A stretch of DNA of 64,000 bases, taken from positions 13,519,387 through 13,583,386 of the forward strand of contig NW_024881321.1 in assembly GCF_018691265.1 (NCBI RefSeq), written 5' to 3'. This DNA is from Tyto alba (Eukaryota; Chordata; Aves; Strigiformes; Tytonidae). The notes below the pieces were generated by a model. It was given only the letters and a program-made list of their open reading frames with translations, was not told where the DNA came from and did not search any database. Position 1 is the first letter of the stretch. Every line of letters begins with the position of its first letter. This document shows positions 39,430 to 49,700 of the stretch, one piece after another. A program made the translations under genes and the position numbers.

Positions 39430-40142
39430 ACTCTTAAGTATATTCTTCCACAGTCATTTTCCTCCTATACACACATCAAAAGAAAAATCTCTCCTCTAGC
39501 TGCAGAGTCTCCTTTCAGTTCCCCAAGTCAGACTTAATACATTTTCAGCACTGTAAATCTCAGTCTCCTTCCTCTAGCCAGGAACCTCCTCTTCCAGTGA
39601 CTAATAGCAAATATGAACAGAGTCCATATCATCATGTTCAACACTCTTGTCCCAGCTGAAGACAAAAATCCAGGAGTATATTCTCTTGGTTGTCAACTTT
39701 CCAATTGTTCAGCTACTAGGTAGCCTGCAAATTGGACATACAATGGTAAAACCTCATTCTGCTTCAAGTGGTAGAGAAATTTTTGAAGGAGTCGTTTCAT
39801 GAAAATTCCCTAAGTGTCCTCACTTAACTGCTTTAAACCATCTTCAGTCATCTTGTAGTGGTGTTACTATGCCATAAGGAACAGTTGTTTCTAGAAGGTT
39901 AAACATGTTACTGAAATGTTATAGAAAATGTTGTCACATATATTATGAAATGCAATTTTTTATTTATTTATTTTTAATTCTACTAGTGAGATTTTCATGT
40001 TAAAATCATTCTGAGATCACGCTGCTTGAGTGACAACGTGAGAAAGAGAAACGTATTTGCAGTAATGTACTGCTTAGTAAAACCTGTATCAATTCAGTTT
40101 TAGAAGACTGCCATCATGGCCAGTCTATGTGCTGAGAGAATG

Positions 40143-40283
40143 GAACAGAACAGAACAGAACAGAACAGAACAGAACAGAACAGAACAGAATAGAACAGAA
40201 TAGAATAGAATAGAATAGAATAGAATAGAATAGAATAGAATAGAATAGAATAGAATAGAATAGAATAGAATAGAATAGAATAG
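40143..40283. repeat. Pentamer microsatellite, (GAACA)n then (GAATA)n
   Basis: About 28 pentamers. The distal third is GAACA, a short stretch near 40187-40205 alternates, and the part next to the CR1 end is pure TAGAA. On the minus strand the unit reads ATTCT, the terminal repeat of CR1 elements, so this is an expanded CR1 3' tail. The Phe/Tyr/Ser-rich minus-strand frame is an artefact. Confidence 0.9.
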
Positions 40284-40553
40284 TTCAGTTGAAAGCGACC
40301 TACAATGATCATCTAGTCTAACTGCCTGGACACTTCAGGCATGACCAAAAACTAAAGCATGTTATTACGGGCATTGTTCAAATGCTTCTTAAACAGTGAC
40401 AGGCTTGGGGCATTGACCACCTCTCTAGGAAGCCTGTTCCAGTGTTTGACCATCTTCTTAGTAAAGAAATGTTTCTAAATGTCCCTCCCCTGGTGCAGCT
40501 TTGAACCATTGCCATGCCTCCTGCCACTGGATTTGAGGGAGAATATCTGCTAA
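40284..40553 (-). mobile_element. CR1 LINE 3' end, 5'-truncated (minus strand)
   Basis: Directly after the ATTCT tail, the plus strand reads the inverted CR1 3' UTR in order: AGTTCAGTTGAAAGCGACCT, then GATCATCTAGTCTAACTGCC, then CATGTTATTACGGGCATTG, then CCACCTCTCTAGGAAGCC, then CTGTTCCAGTGTTTGACCA, then GTGCAGCTTTGAACCATTGC. Similarity fades after about 40,553. CR1 is the dominant avian non-LTR retrotransposon, and most copies are 5'-truncated like this one. No coding part is present. This copy is clearly less diverged than the one near 11.5 kb. Confidence 0.85.
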
Positions 40554-40761
40554 GAATTTAAATTTTTAAAACAATAGCAGGAGTAAATCTAAAAGGATGA
40601 TATTAACAAATTATGAAATTTAAACAAGTGAAGGAGAATCAGTTCAAGTTAATTCTGAAAGAGATAAGTCTGTGATGTTATTTTTATTCCTGTTTGCTTC
40701 TTTTTAACACTTCCATGTTAATTCATGTTTCACGATATTCTCATCTCTCGTGGTAGAACAG
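40554..40761. other. Spacer between CR1 and the LTR
   Basis: About 200 bp of AT-rich DNA. The last five bases (AACAG, 40757-40761) are the left target-site duplication of the LTR. Confidence 0.6.
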
Positions 40762-41018
40762 TATCCTGGTTTCAGATGAGATAGAGTTAATTTTATTACT
40801 AGTACCTGGTACGGTGCTGTGTTTTGGATTTAGTGTGAGAATAATGTTGATAACACACAGATGTTTTAGTTGTTGCTGAGTAGAGCTTATCTTAAATCAA
40901 GGATTTTTCAGTTTCCCGTGCTCTGCCGGTGAGGAGGTACACAAGAAGCTGGGAGGGAGCATGGCCAGGACAGCTGACCTGAACAAGCCAAAGAGATATT
41001 CCATATCATCATGCCCAG

Positions 41019-41026
41019 TATATAAA
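41019..41026 (+). promoter_or_regulatory. TATA box of the solo LTR
   Basis: TATATAAA lies in the middle of the LTR, about 195 bases before the ATTAAA signal, where the U3 promoter of a retroviral LTR is expected. It is intact, so the LTR may still drive transcription to the right. Confidence 0.65.
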
Positions 41027-41220
41027 CTGGGGGGAATTGGAAATTGGCTGGGAGGGGCAGATTGCTGCTCAGAGACTGTCTGGGCATCAGTCTGCAAGTG
41101 GTGAGCAATTCCATTGTGCATCGCTTGTCTCTTTTCTTGGGATTTATTTCTTGGTCTCTTTTTGCTATATTCATATTCATTACTATTATTATTATTGTTA
41201 TATTATATTTTGTATTATTC

Positions 41221-41226
41221 ATTAAA
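41221..41226 (+). terminator. LTR polyadenylation signal ATTAAA
   Basis: ATTAAA follows a TTATTA-rich patch and precedes a T-rich segment near the U5 boundary, matching the usual R-region position in this LTR class. Confidence 0.6.
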
Positions 41227-41355
41227 CTGTTCTTATCTCAACCCACAAGTTTTACTTTCTTTTTCTGATACTCTCCCCCAACCCACTGGGTGGGGGGAGT
41301 GAGCCAGCAGCTGGCTGCATGGTGCTTAGCTGCTGTCTGGGGTTAAACCGCAACA

Positions 41356-41602
41356 AACAGTTATGACTGAAAATTGCTAGATGTGCTAAAAACAATTCCA
41401 GCATAAAAAAGGTCCTCTGTAGTAGACTAGGGAATCAGGAATGTTCACACCATCAAATTCTCTGACTGACTGATCATGCCAAAGTGATTTCCAATTGCTG
41501 AAGTGTTCACTTTCATTGTGTGTGAATAATGAGGGGCTGAATGTGTCACTCAGCAAACAAAACTGTCAAGTCTCTGGAGTTCAACTTTTCCTGATTTTGG
41601 CT

Positions 41603-41642
<40 letters not shown>

Positions 41643-41784
41643 TATAATGTGTATTTACTTGTATAAAACTCTCCAGGAATACCAGCAATTTGACTTTTGG
41701 CATGAACATGAACACGTGAAGGTCAATGAAAAGAAAAATCCATTCCACGGAAATTTAAACCGACCTACAGAGAGGATAAAACAT
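41356..41784. other. Spacer with a 29-T run
   Basis: It begins with the right target duplication (AACAG, 41356-41360). A run of 29 T (41606-41634) is followed by a short TA repeat. No gene is recognised. Confidence 0.55.
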
Positions 41785-42480
41785 AATTAAAATATCTGCA
41801 TCCTGCACTAATCAACTGAATCTATTCAAACTGACTAAGAGGAGGACAAAGGAAAGTGTTGTTCTGCTATCCAATAGAGAAAAAAAGTTACTGACAGATG
41901 ACACTGTGAAGGCCAAAGTGTTTAATGCCTTTTTTGCATTAGTTTTAATTAAAAAGGTCAACAATGAGGAAGTGACTAGCATAATTAGTACAAACAACAA
42001 AGGAATGTTTTCAATTAAAAATACAGACAGAAAAGGTTAGAGAGTACTTAAGTAAATTAGTTTTCAGAACAGATGTGCCTGATGAACTTCCTCCTAGGGT
42101 ATTTGGAGAACTGGTAAAGCCATCTTAGAACCATGTTGCCATCAGAAAAACAGTCTGTGAAGGACACAAGGTATCAATAAAATGGAAAAAATGAAAATAC
42201 AATACTCATCTTTAAAAAGAGCATAGGAATAACAAAGTTGTCTGTCAGCTACTGAGTCTCAGAAAAGTTCTGGAACACATGAACAACATGATTTGTAAGT
42301 AGTGGGAAGTATGAAAAGGAGGTAAGATAAGGCAAAGTCACTTAAGAACTAGTCAGTCCTTTAAGAACAAATCGTGTCAACAGAATTAAAGATCTACACA
42401 AAATGGCAACAGACCTTGTGGAGAAGTGAGTTGCAAGCAGGGTCATTTATGTAGCTCTTGCCTCATAGAAAATTCTCAAA
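41785..42480 (+). pseudogene. Decayed CR1 ORF2 (reverse transcriptase) remnant
   Basis: From 41897 one frame reads DDTVKAKVFNAFFALVL, matching the NAFF-type linker between the endonuclease and reverse transcriptase of CR1 ORF2. From 42078, in a different frame, it reads PDELPPRVFGELVKPS, matching the conserved PDEL-PRVL-EL segment at the start of the RT domain, and then meets a stop. Later bases, such as CAGTCCTTTAAGAACAAATC, fit the following segment. The two matches lie in different frames and have stops between them, so the copy is dead. It is on the strand opposite to the CR1 3' end at 40,284 and is much older, so it is a separate insertion. Confidence 0.7.
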
Positions 42481-42999
42481 CATACAAGAAAGAGAAAAAG
42501 AGAAGGCTTGTCTGAGTGGTACTAATACACTGTAGGTGCAAAACTGATTAGATAACTGTATGTATAGTGTAATCATGACTAAGTTGTTGCTAAAATATGG
42601 ATTTCTTTTATGTTTTTTTTTCTTTTTCTTTTTTTTTTTTTTTTTTTACTCTAGCAGGCCTGTTTAAAGTTTTAATAATAATGTGAGTGATGGAGAGAGT
42701 GCTTACTGCATTTAAAGAAAACACGTAACTGGGCCTGCCAGTGTGTTAGAAGATCAGTTTGAATGCAAAATTCTAGAGGGCAGGAACAATCTGTACAATT
42801 CCAAGATATAGAACAATTGGGTGGGTAGAAGTTTTTTGGGGAAGGTGCTGAAGATCCACTCTAGAAATAAATAAATAGTGTCTTTCTGCTGCAAGAAACA
42901 CACCTTGGATATGTAAAACTGAAAACTACCTGCCGGATGCAAATGATAAATCTTCTGCTTTGCTCCATTTATGGGAAAACTTGAGATGGATTGCTTCTG
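42481..42999. other. Unassigned sequence between two CR1 pieces
   Basis: It contains a T-rich run (about 42612-42647). It may be further decayed CR1 body, but I could not place it. The minus-strand 132-codon frame at 42754-43152 runs antisense across the CR1 remnant and is not a gene. Confidence 0.45.
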
Positions 43000-43385
43000 T
43001 CCTGATTTGGGCAGCTCAAAGATAGAAACCAACAGCAAAAAGTCCAAAGAAGAACTATCATGAAACTGACCAACGAGGAAAGATCCCAGTCTTAATAACC
43101 TGTGGTTGTTAAAGCTAAAGAAGAGGAGGCTGAAGATAAAGATGTTAGCCATCTTTTAATATATAAAAGGTAGCTCTAAAGAGGAATGTCTTGTCCATGA
43201 TAAAGAATTAGTGAAATTAAATTGTAGCAAGATGCTGAAAGCCTATCTAACAGTAAAACAGATTGCTAAGTGAGCTTTGGAGTTCCCACTGTTGGGTGTC
43301 TTCAAGAAACAAGCATCTGTCAGGAATGACCTAGGTATAGTTGATCTCGATTTGGAAGGGACTGGATCATCAACTGTATTATTTT
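43000..43385 (+). mobile_element. Old CR1 3' remnant, possibly the end of the ORF2 copy
   Basis: AAAGAAGAGGAGGCTGAAG (43120-43138) matches the CR1 'gagaaaaggaggctgag' block. Further on, 'TTTGGAGTTCCCACTG' and 'GATTTGGAAGGGACTGGATC' resemble blocks near the CR1 3' end. The strand and order fit the ORF2 remnant upstream, so both may belong to one insertion with a deleted middle. Divergence is high and no ATTCT tail remains. Confidence 0.5.
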
Positions 43386-46300
43386 TCCTGATTTTTTTTC
43401 AGTTCAAATTGGAGAAAATACTTTTTTTAGAGAAAGTCCTGTAGTCCTTTACACATACAGCCTGCCAGAAATACTACCTGTATGTTTAAGAACTACTATA
43501 AATCATTTCTCCAGCCAAGCCCTCACCGCTGTAATGCCATCAGTAGCTATCTATATCTGAAATTATAGAGAACTCTGGAATTCTTTGCTACTTTCTCAAC
43601 CATTACTTTATCAGACCATTTTTTTTTCAGACTGGAGAATAAATCAGGTTCAGACAGATTCAAATTTCACAGAAAAATTGCAAGAGTGATTCGAATATGG
43701 TATTTTAAGGCTCATGCATACAGTTTGAATACGAAACTCAAAGATGAGTATAGGAAATTCAGCTATGAAACTAGAAACGGCTACAAAAGCTGATGCTATA
43801 AAAATACTTGCACACACAGAATGATGTGATAATGAGCCATGCATCAGAAAAAAAATATAGCAGACAATATGAATGGAAAGCATACTTAAACTCAAAAGGA
43901 CACCTGTGCCAGCGTTAAAAATGATTTATTACATGAATTGCAGGTCAGAGCAGACAATACGTGCCTACAAGAATAAACTAAGAAAGGGTCTCCTTCCAAT
44001 CAAAATTGGACTATTACATGCACTTCTAAATCAGTGTATCATCTAGTGAAGTAAAATTAACCCAAATTAGCATACTATAAACAGCACTATTAAGAAATTT
44101 AAAGGGTTTGTCTAAATGAAGAAAAATTCAGCTAAAGTCATCACACAAATCTTAATTAAGGCTGCTGTCTTTGAAATACAAAAGGAAAACAAAAACAGAA
44201 CCCTTGGACAAGTTGCTGCTATTCTCATGCAAGTCAGTCAAAAAATATACTGTATCTTTGCTGGCAACTAGTAAGTAAACAGTTACATCACCCAGGTCAA
44301 CTACAAAATCACCCTTTTTTGTGTGTGTAACCTATCCTCTCTGGCTTCGCTTTCTTATCATAACTCCATAATTTATAATATAATTCCACATTATAATAAC
44401 TTCATAACTAATAGTATGCCTACATAAGCAGGCATACAAATGGGTTGAAGCAGACAAATACACGATGGTACAGCATACCATTTCAGAACAGTAACTTCGT
44501 ACAACAAAATTTCTGTTTTTTTGTTGTGTTTTTTTCAAGCAAGTTTGATAATTTTTATTAAAGATTATCAACACATTCTCAATTTTAACTTAAGTACACA
44601 GTCTCTATTATCAGAATATTTAAATAATTTCACAATTAACAGACAGTATGTTATGAATATGGTCCAGAAAATTTATTAAAATGTTCTCCTGGATAAGAAA
44701 GGACCAAAAGAGAAGTCAATTTCTGTCTTGTCATTTTCCATCTTCTTATTTTTACGTATATGAAACATTCACATGAGAATATCGTGCAAACCTTACATTT
44801 AAGAAAAATTTTGTGGCAAGAAAAGGGAAACAGAGTAAAACAGCATAGTCATATCTATGAATATTCATTAACCTGAAATTAGAAAGGACTATTCAGAAAA
44901 AATAACTATAAATCCTACAAATGTGACATGGAGACTTCTGAAATATGTAAGGACATACACTGGATTCCAGATTTGTCATTGTCCTTGGATTCCCTATCCA
45001 ATACATTGAATCATGAAGAGGAAGAAATGTACCACAGAGTGTGGAGAAAATGCTGGAGCATTTCCTGAGTTGGGGAAAATGGAGAGACTTCAACCCAGCT
45101 AAAAGAGTGTTTCATGACACATTAAAGATTATTTTCACTCAGGATTGAAGAACCTGTGGTAGCAAAGGGTTTAACAGCATCCCTAATTCTCACAGAGTTA
45201 CTTCAAAGCACCCAGTATGGACCATGAGGACTGTACCCTGCCAACCTATTCTCTCTGTGTGGCCAGTTGCCAACTCTTCTGCTGAGACTTTTGCTGAGAC
45301 CATTTTCTTCATGACTTTAAGAGCTGAAGCTTCCCTGAAGAAGAAAACAAGTGAAGGAATAATGTGACTGTAAACTTGAATTATCCTATGTTGATAAACT
45401 GGTCTTGCTGAATCTACATCAGAGAACAAGTGAAAATATGCTCTAACACACACCCTTTTTTTAAATATTCTGCAACATAAAAAAGGATAGCCCTTCTTGT
45501 ATCCTTGACCAAAATCACATAAGAAAAGACAGGAAATTATGAGCTTTCTCTTTACATTGTTCCTATATATCTACAATTTCCTTGTATTTTTCATTATAAA
45601 TTACCATGCCATAAGACTACTACAGAAAGATCATGTTCAACAGGTGGCAAATCCTATCAAAGAAAATACCTGATATTTAAGATACAGTGATAATCAGCTT
45701 TGCTGTATAGCCAAGCCTATGAAATTCAACATATTTTGTTCTGCACTGATCAACATCAATATCATGTTATACTGAGTTCCTCCTAGTCAAACACCTGATA
45801 AATGAATCAGTTACAAGAAGCAATTGAGTATAAAGCAAGCCTCTGAACAGGTTTCCATTGCATTTGTCACTGCAATAAATGAATAAATCTTTCAAATCAC
45901 TACTTCTGGTGCATTCCCAAAAACCCTCATCATGAAACCTGAATTACAGCATTCTGAGATATAGAAGGTTGTTTTTTGACAAACAACAAGCTTGCTAATT
46001 GTCTTGCTTTGCCTTTCATCCTCAGTAATTACTTTTGTTCCATATGGTGACAAGCTAAGTGCCTTCTATTTGTGTGTAAAAAAGCAGCGTGATCTTCTGA
46101 TACCAAAACTGTCCACATTTTGTGTCATGCAAGAGGCTGGATTACCAAATCAAGTGCAGTTGTGTGGGCTTGGCAACATCATGACAACTTTTGTTAAAAT
46201 TTTCCTTTGTCACTATTACAGTTGAGCCTAGTAGCAATAAAAATAGTGGAAAAGACGGTACTAAAGAAGTGTTTCTTATCTTTTTACAGGATTGCTAGGA

Positions 46301-46700
46301 TTCTCAGTTCCCTGTACCCTACTTAGACTAACAGGTGCTGACCATTCAGAGAATCAGATCCATTCAACAACCAGTTCTGACTCTTGCCTGTGGAGCTGGT
46401 AGGGGCAAAGGCAAGAGTAAAAAGAGCAGGAATGTTAAGCCAGTTGATAATAAAACAACAGTGTCCCCTACTCCTCCAGCTTCACCCAATGCTTACACTA
46501 ATTTAAACTTGTCTTGCTGCAAAGATCTATTTATCTGTTTCTCTCTTTCCTTGCTGTTACCAGAACTGGAGCTAAAATAGTGAGAACAAGAAAATTTGGA
46601 AAAAATCCTGGTGTGTATAATAACCAGTGAAAAGCCTTTATATGCTTGCTGTACTGTTTTATAAACAAATGGAGGAAACTGCCACTTTTGGGCCTGTCAG
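43386..46700. other. Unique noncoding DNA
   Basis: No gene is recognised. An 81-codon frame at 46335-46580 contains a Gly/Lys-rich patch but no domain, and lies just after an acceptor-like TTTTTACAG near 46288. I do not consider it supported. Confidence 0.5.
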
Positions 46701-46764
46701 AAACAAACAAACAAACAAACAAACAAAAAAACAACAACAGCAACAACAACAACAACAACACACA
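46701..46764. repeat. (CAAA)n-(CAA)n compound microsatellite
   Basis: About seven CAAA units, then about ten CAA units with one CAG. Same A/C-rich class as elsewhere in the window. Confidence 0.92.
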
Positions 46765-49700
46765 TGTTAAGTCTTAAACACCATTTTCTTAAGAGCTAAA
46801 CCATGGTCAGCATCACCTCAGCTAATTCCCAGAACAAACAAATTTCACCCAAATTATTTACTGCAAGTCTGGAATACAGATGGACTGTCCTAAAGGTTAA
46901 TTTAATTTTCCCCAATTTAACTCACTCTCTAAAACCCACACAACTTTGAGCAAGAATCTCAGGAAACAAATTGCTGAAGTATGAAACAGCTTTATTAATT
47001 CTTTGTAATCATGGCCAGCACTTTGGTAGAAAGAACATTCAGAAATATGCCAATGGCTTGCTGCTAAGGTAGTTAAACTAATAAAATTTAAAAACTATTC
47101 ACAGAAGGTTTTCTGTAAAATAAAACCAAATTTAAATAATAAAATTATCCTAGGCTATTTTTTAAAAATTCTGAATCAAGAGCTTAGATATAAACATTTG
47201 CTTGCAAGAGGAACAACCAAAATACTGTGAGATTGAGCTAAAGTAGGCAGATACTAAATTAAAATAATTTGAACATTTGTCTTGATAAGCAAACAGGGTG
47301 TAAAGGGTAAACATGGTGAAATATTGAAGATAAAGAGTAAATTTAATGTTTACCTTCTTTGTAAGATATCAATCTAAGGAGTAAAAATAGTATCCAAAGA
47401 AGGTTATATACTTTGGCAGATAGGTAACTTTTAAATAACACAAATTTCATATTCACCCTGTACCTCAATTTCCAAATCACCATATTAGTAGGTATTATAC
47501 CAACTTTCCCTTAAATTAACCCTGAGCAATATTTTCACCTTGCAGTATAGATACAGCCTCTAACATTTTCTATCAGCACCTATCCTCTCCCCCATCCAAG
47601 TGTGTAGCTCTCCCAAAGACACACACACAGAAGAAACCTCTTAGGCTTTGGAAATAATGCAAAGATCAGACTGCTACTCTGGTGTTTTGAGATTCTCAAA
47701 GCAGAGTACTTGACTGAAAAGCAACCAGAACATACTCTGAGCACAGCAACAGAGGAAAAAAAAAAAAAAAAAAAAAAAGTTTAAATGTCTCTATTTTTTT
47801 TTCTTCAGTCTTCAATTGCATTATTCAATTACAACTCCCAGGAAAAGAGAAATTTAACTAAAATGACACCCCTGGCAGGGTTTAACAGGACTCTTGAAAA
47901 CCATCATAGGCTTCTCCTAAACAAAGTATGTAACTGGAGCTGCCATATCTGAACTTAGTGCTAATGGTTTTCATCTTTTGCACTTTAAGGCTAAACTGAA
48001 TATTTTATAGAGAATCAGTGTAGGAAAGTCTTGAGGGAAAGGAGCCTAGGAGATTCTTGTGAATCAATGTTTCCTTATGTAGATTTATTTTTTTCCTCAC
48101 AAGGCTCTCAAAAATGGCTGGGTCTTTTTTTAAATCAAAGCTTCTCTTCTTGCCTTAAATAAAAGGCCAAAGCAAGAACAGATTGTGAAGCTATTATATT
48201 CATGAAGAGAAAAAGAGAGGTTAATTCAAAATTCTATGGTCTGTTGAACCCAATATCCGCACGTTCCCCAAAGCAACAACAAACGCACCACGGAAACTCA
48301 ATCAAGGCATCAAACCCACTCCAGCAAATGTGTTGTGCCAACCCATTATTAATGTTGCCTCTCAGGGAAATTCTGTATCAGCATGAACTTGCTGAAAATA
48401 TTTTTCACAAATTCACATTACACTATTTCCTTGACATTAAATGCCAAAGACAGCAAATTAGGAGAGGTCTGAGAGAGGGGAGAGATTCAAGGATGAGTTC
48501 TGTACACAGAACCAATCTGATGAACAAACTGCACAAGTATGTTCAGAAAGGGTTTAATATACTGACATTAGCTGCTGGCGAATTTGACAGGTTCTAGATA
48601 AGTAAGTTGTCCTTGTGAAGAGAGATTCTGTGGACAAATTTTCCTGTATTCCTCCCCATGCCAGTCACAGGAACAGGAGTGAAATATTGGTGAATGAACA
48701 TAGCTGAATTAAGCCATTCAGCACAAGAATATGGAGCTTAATTGTGTTCCTTGCATCTTTTCCTACTGCCAAATAAAAACACCATTGTCCTTGCTGAAGA
48801 ATTCCCTTTCATGTCTCAAGGATCTCTGCCAACTTAGTTGTGAAAGTCACACTGCGTGCCCAAGTGGAAATGAGTGGATCTCACGTCTTCAAATTTATCC
48901 CTTCACCCTCTTTTTGGCAATAGAATTTGAATGCAGTAAGCCCTGTTGAGCACACTGAGAAAGTTCATTCAGTAGTCACCTGCACACACACAAAAAAAGT
49001 TGCTTTACAATGTAAATGGAAGCTACATGCATGTTGTCAAAATGCATGCTAACTCCATCTCAGTGACACAACTGCAGAGTACAAATCTTATCGGAGGTGA
49101 TAATGCAAATGTCCACTTCCATCGATGAACGGCTGCAGTATGTGGGAGGGGGAGGAAGAAGGGAAATACTTTCCATAATGTGACCTAATTAAAACTGTAG
49201 AGTATAAAGGAAATTGATGGCACAAAAGTTCAGATATTAAACACATATTTTTAAAGATTTAAAATCATGTTGGGATGTGAATATTCATTATCAGGCTCTG
49301 TGAGACCAGGGAACGTTAGAAGAAATTTCACAGGAATTTTCTGTAATGCCAGTGACTGAATAGCTCTGAAATCCCATAGGTTTTTTAGAAAAAAATGTCA
49401 TTCAATAAAACAACAGTAACAGTGAAATATGTCCCATCTGAAGCTGTTATAAGTCACTATGGCTATCATCTGGCTATCACTGATACAGTATGTCTGTCAC
49501 GCACAAACATTATTTAGTAATTAAACTCAGGGTTTACATAGGTTGCTACATTTTTTTTCCTTAAAAGATTACTTATTAAAAGAAAACATGACCTGTAAAA
49601 ACATTTTCACTGAGGCAAAAGTGAACAGTGACTTTGCAGAAATATTAAATAGCATATTGAAGTATGAAAAACACAATAAGGATAATTCATTCAGGAGGAG

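Larger units (their letters stand above)
36284..40142. other. Unique noncoding DNA
   Basis: No gene is recognised. The frames at 36282-36730 overlap on both strands in several registers and have no domain. Two compact palindromes are listed separately. Confidence 0.5.
40762..41355 (+). mobile_element. Solo LTR of an ERVL-like endogenous retrovirus
   Basis: The 594-bp unit begins TATCCTGGTTTCAG, a one-base change from the family's usual TGTCCTGGTTTCAG, and ends GGTTAAACCGCAACA. Both sides carry AACAG (40757-40761 and 41356-41360), a 5-bp target-site duplication as expected for ERVL-type integration. Inside, in order, are a TATA box, a TTATTA-rich patch, an ATTAAA polyadenylation signal and a pyrimidine- and G-rich U5 with CCCACTGGGTGGGGGGA. 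There is no internal gag/pol/env sequence, so this is a solo LTR left by recombination between two LTRs. The same LTR type is very common in songbird genomes, which supports the taxonomic call. The subfamily is not assigned. Confidence 0.88.

Noticed and set aside
40143..40283. CRISPR-like array
   Set aside because: Continuous pentamers without unique spacers, in a vertebrate repeat tail.
40100..40312. Phe/Tyr/Ser repeat protein on the minus strand
   Set aside because: Pure translation of the CR1 tail pentamers.
42754..43152. 132-codon minus-strand frame, Phe/Leu-rich
   Set aside because: Antisense to the old CR1 3' remnant, with no domain.
46335..46580. 81-codon frame with a Gly/Lys-rich basic patch after an acceptor-like site
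   Set aside because: Weak acceptor, no donor at a sensible place and no family match.
48202..48597. 131-codon ATG frame, Lys/Arg-rich
   Set aside because: It is the longest ATG-started plus frame but has no domain, no splice or promoter context, and is within chance for 128 kb of two-strand sequence. Conservation of the frame would change this.
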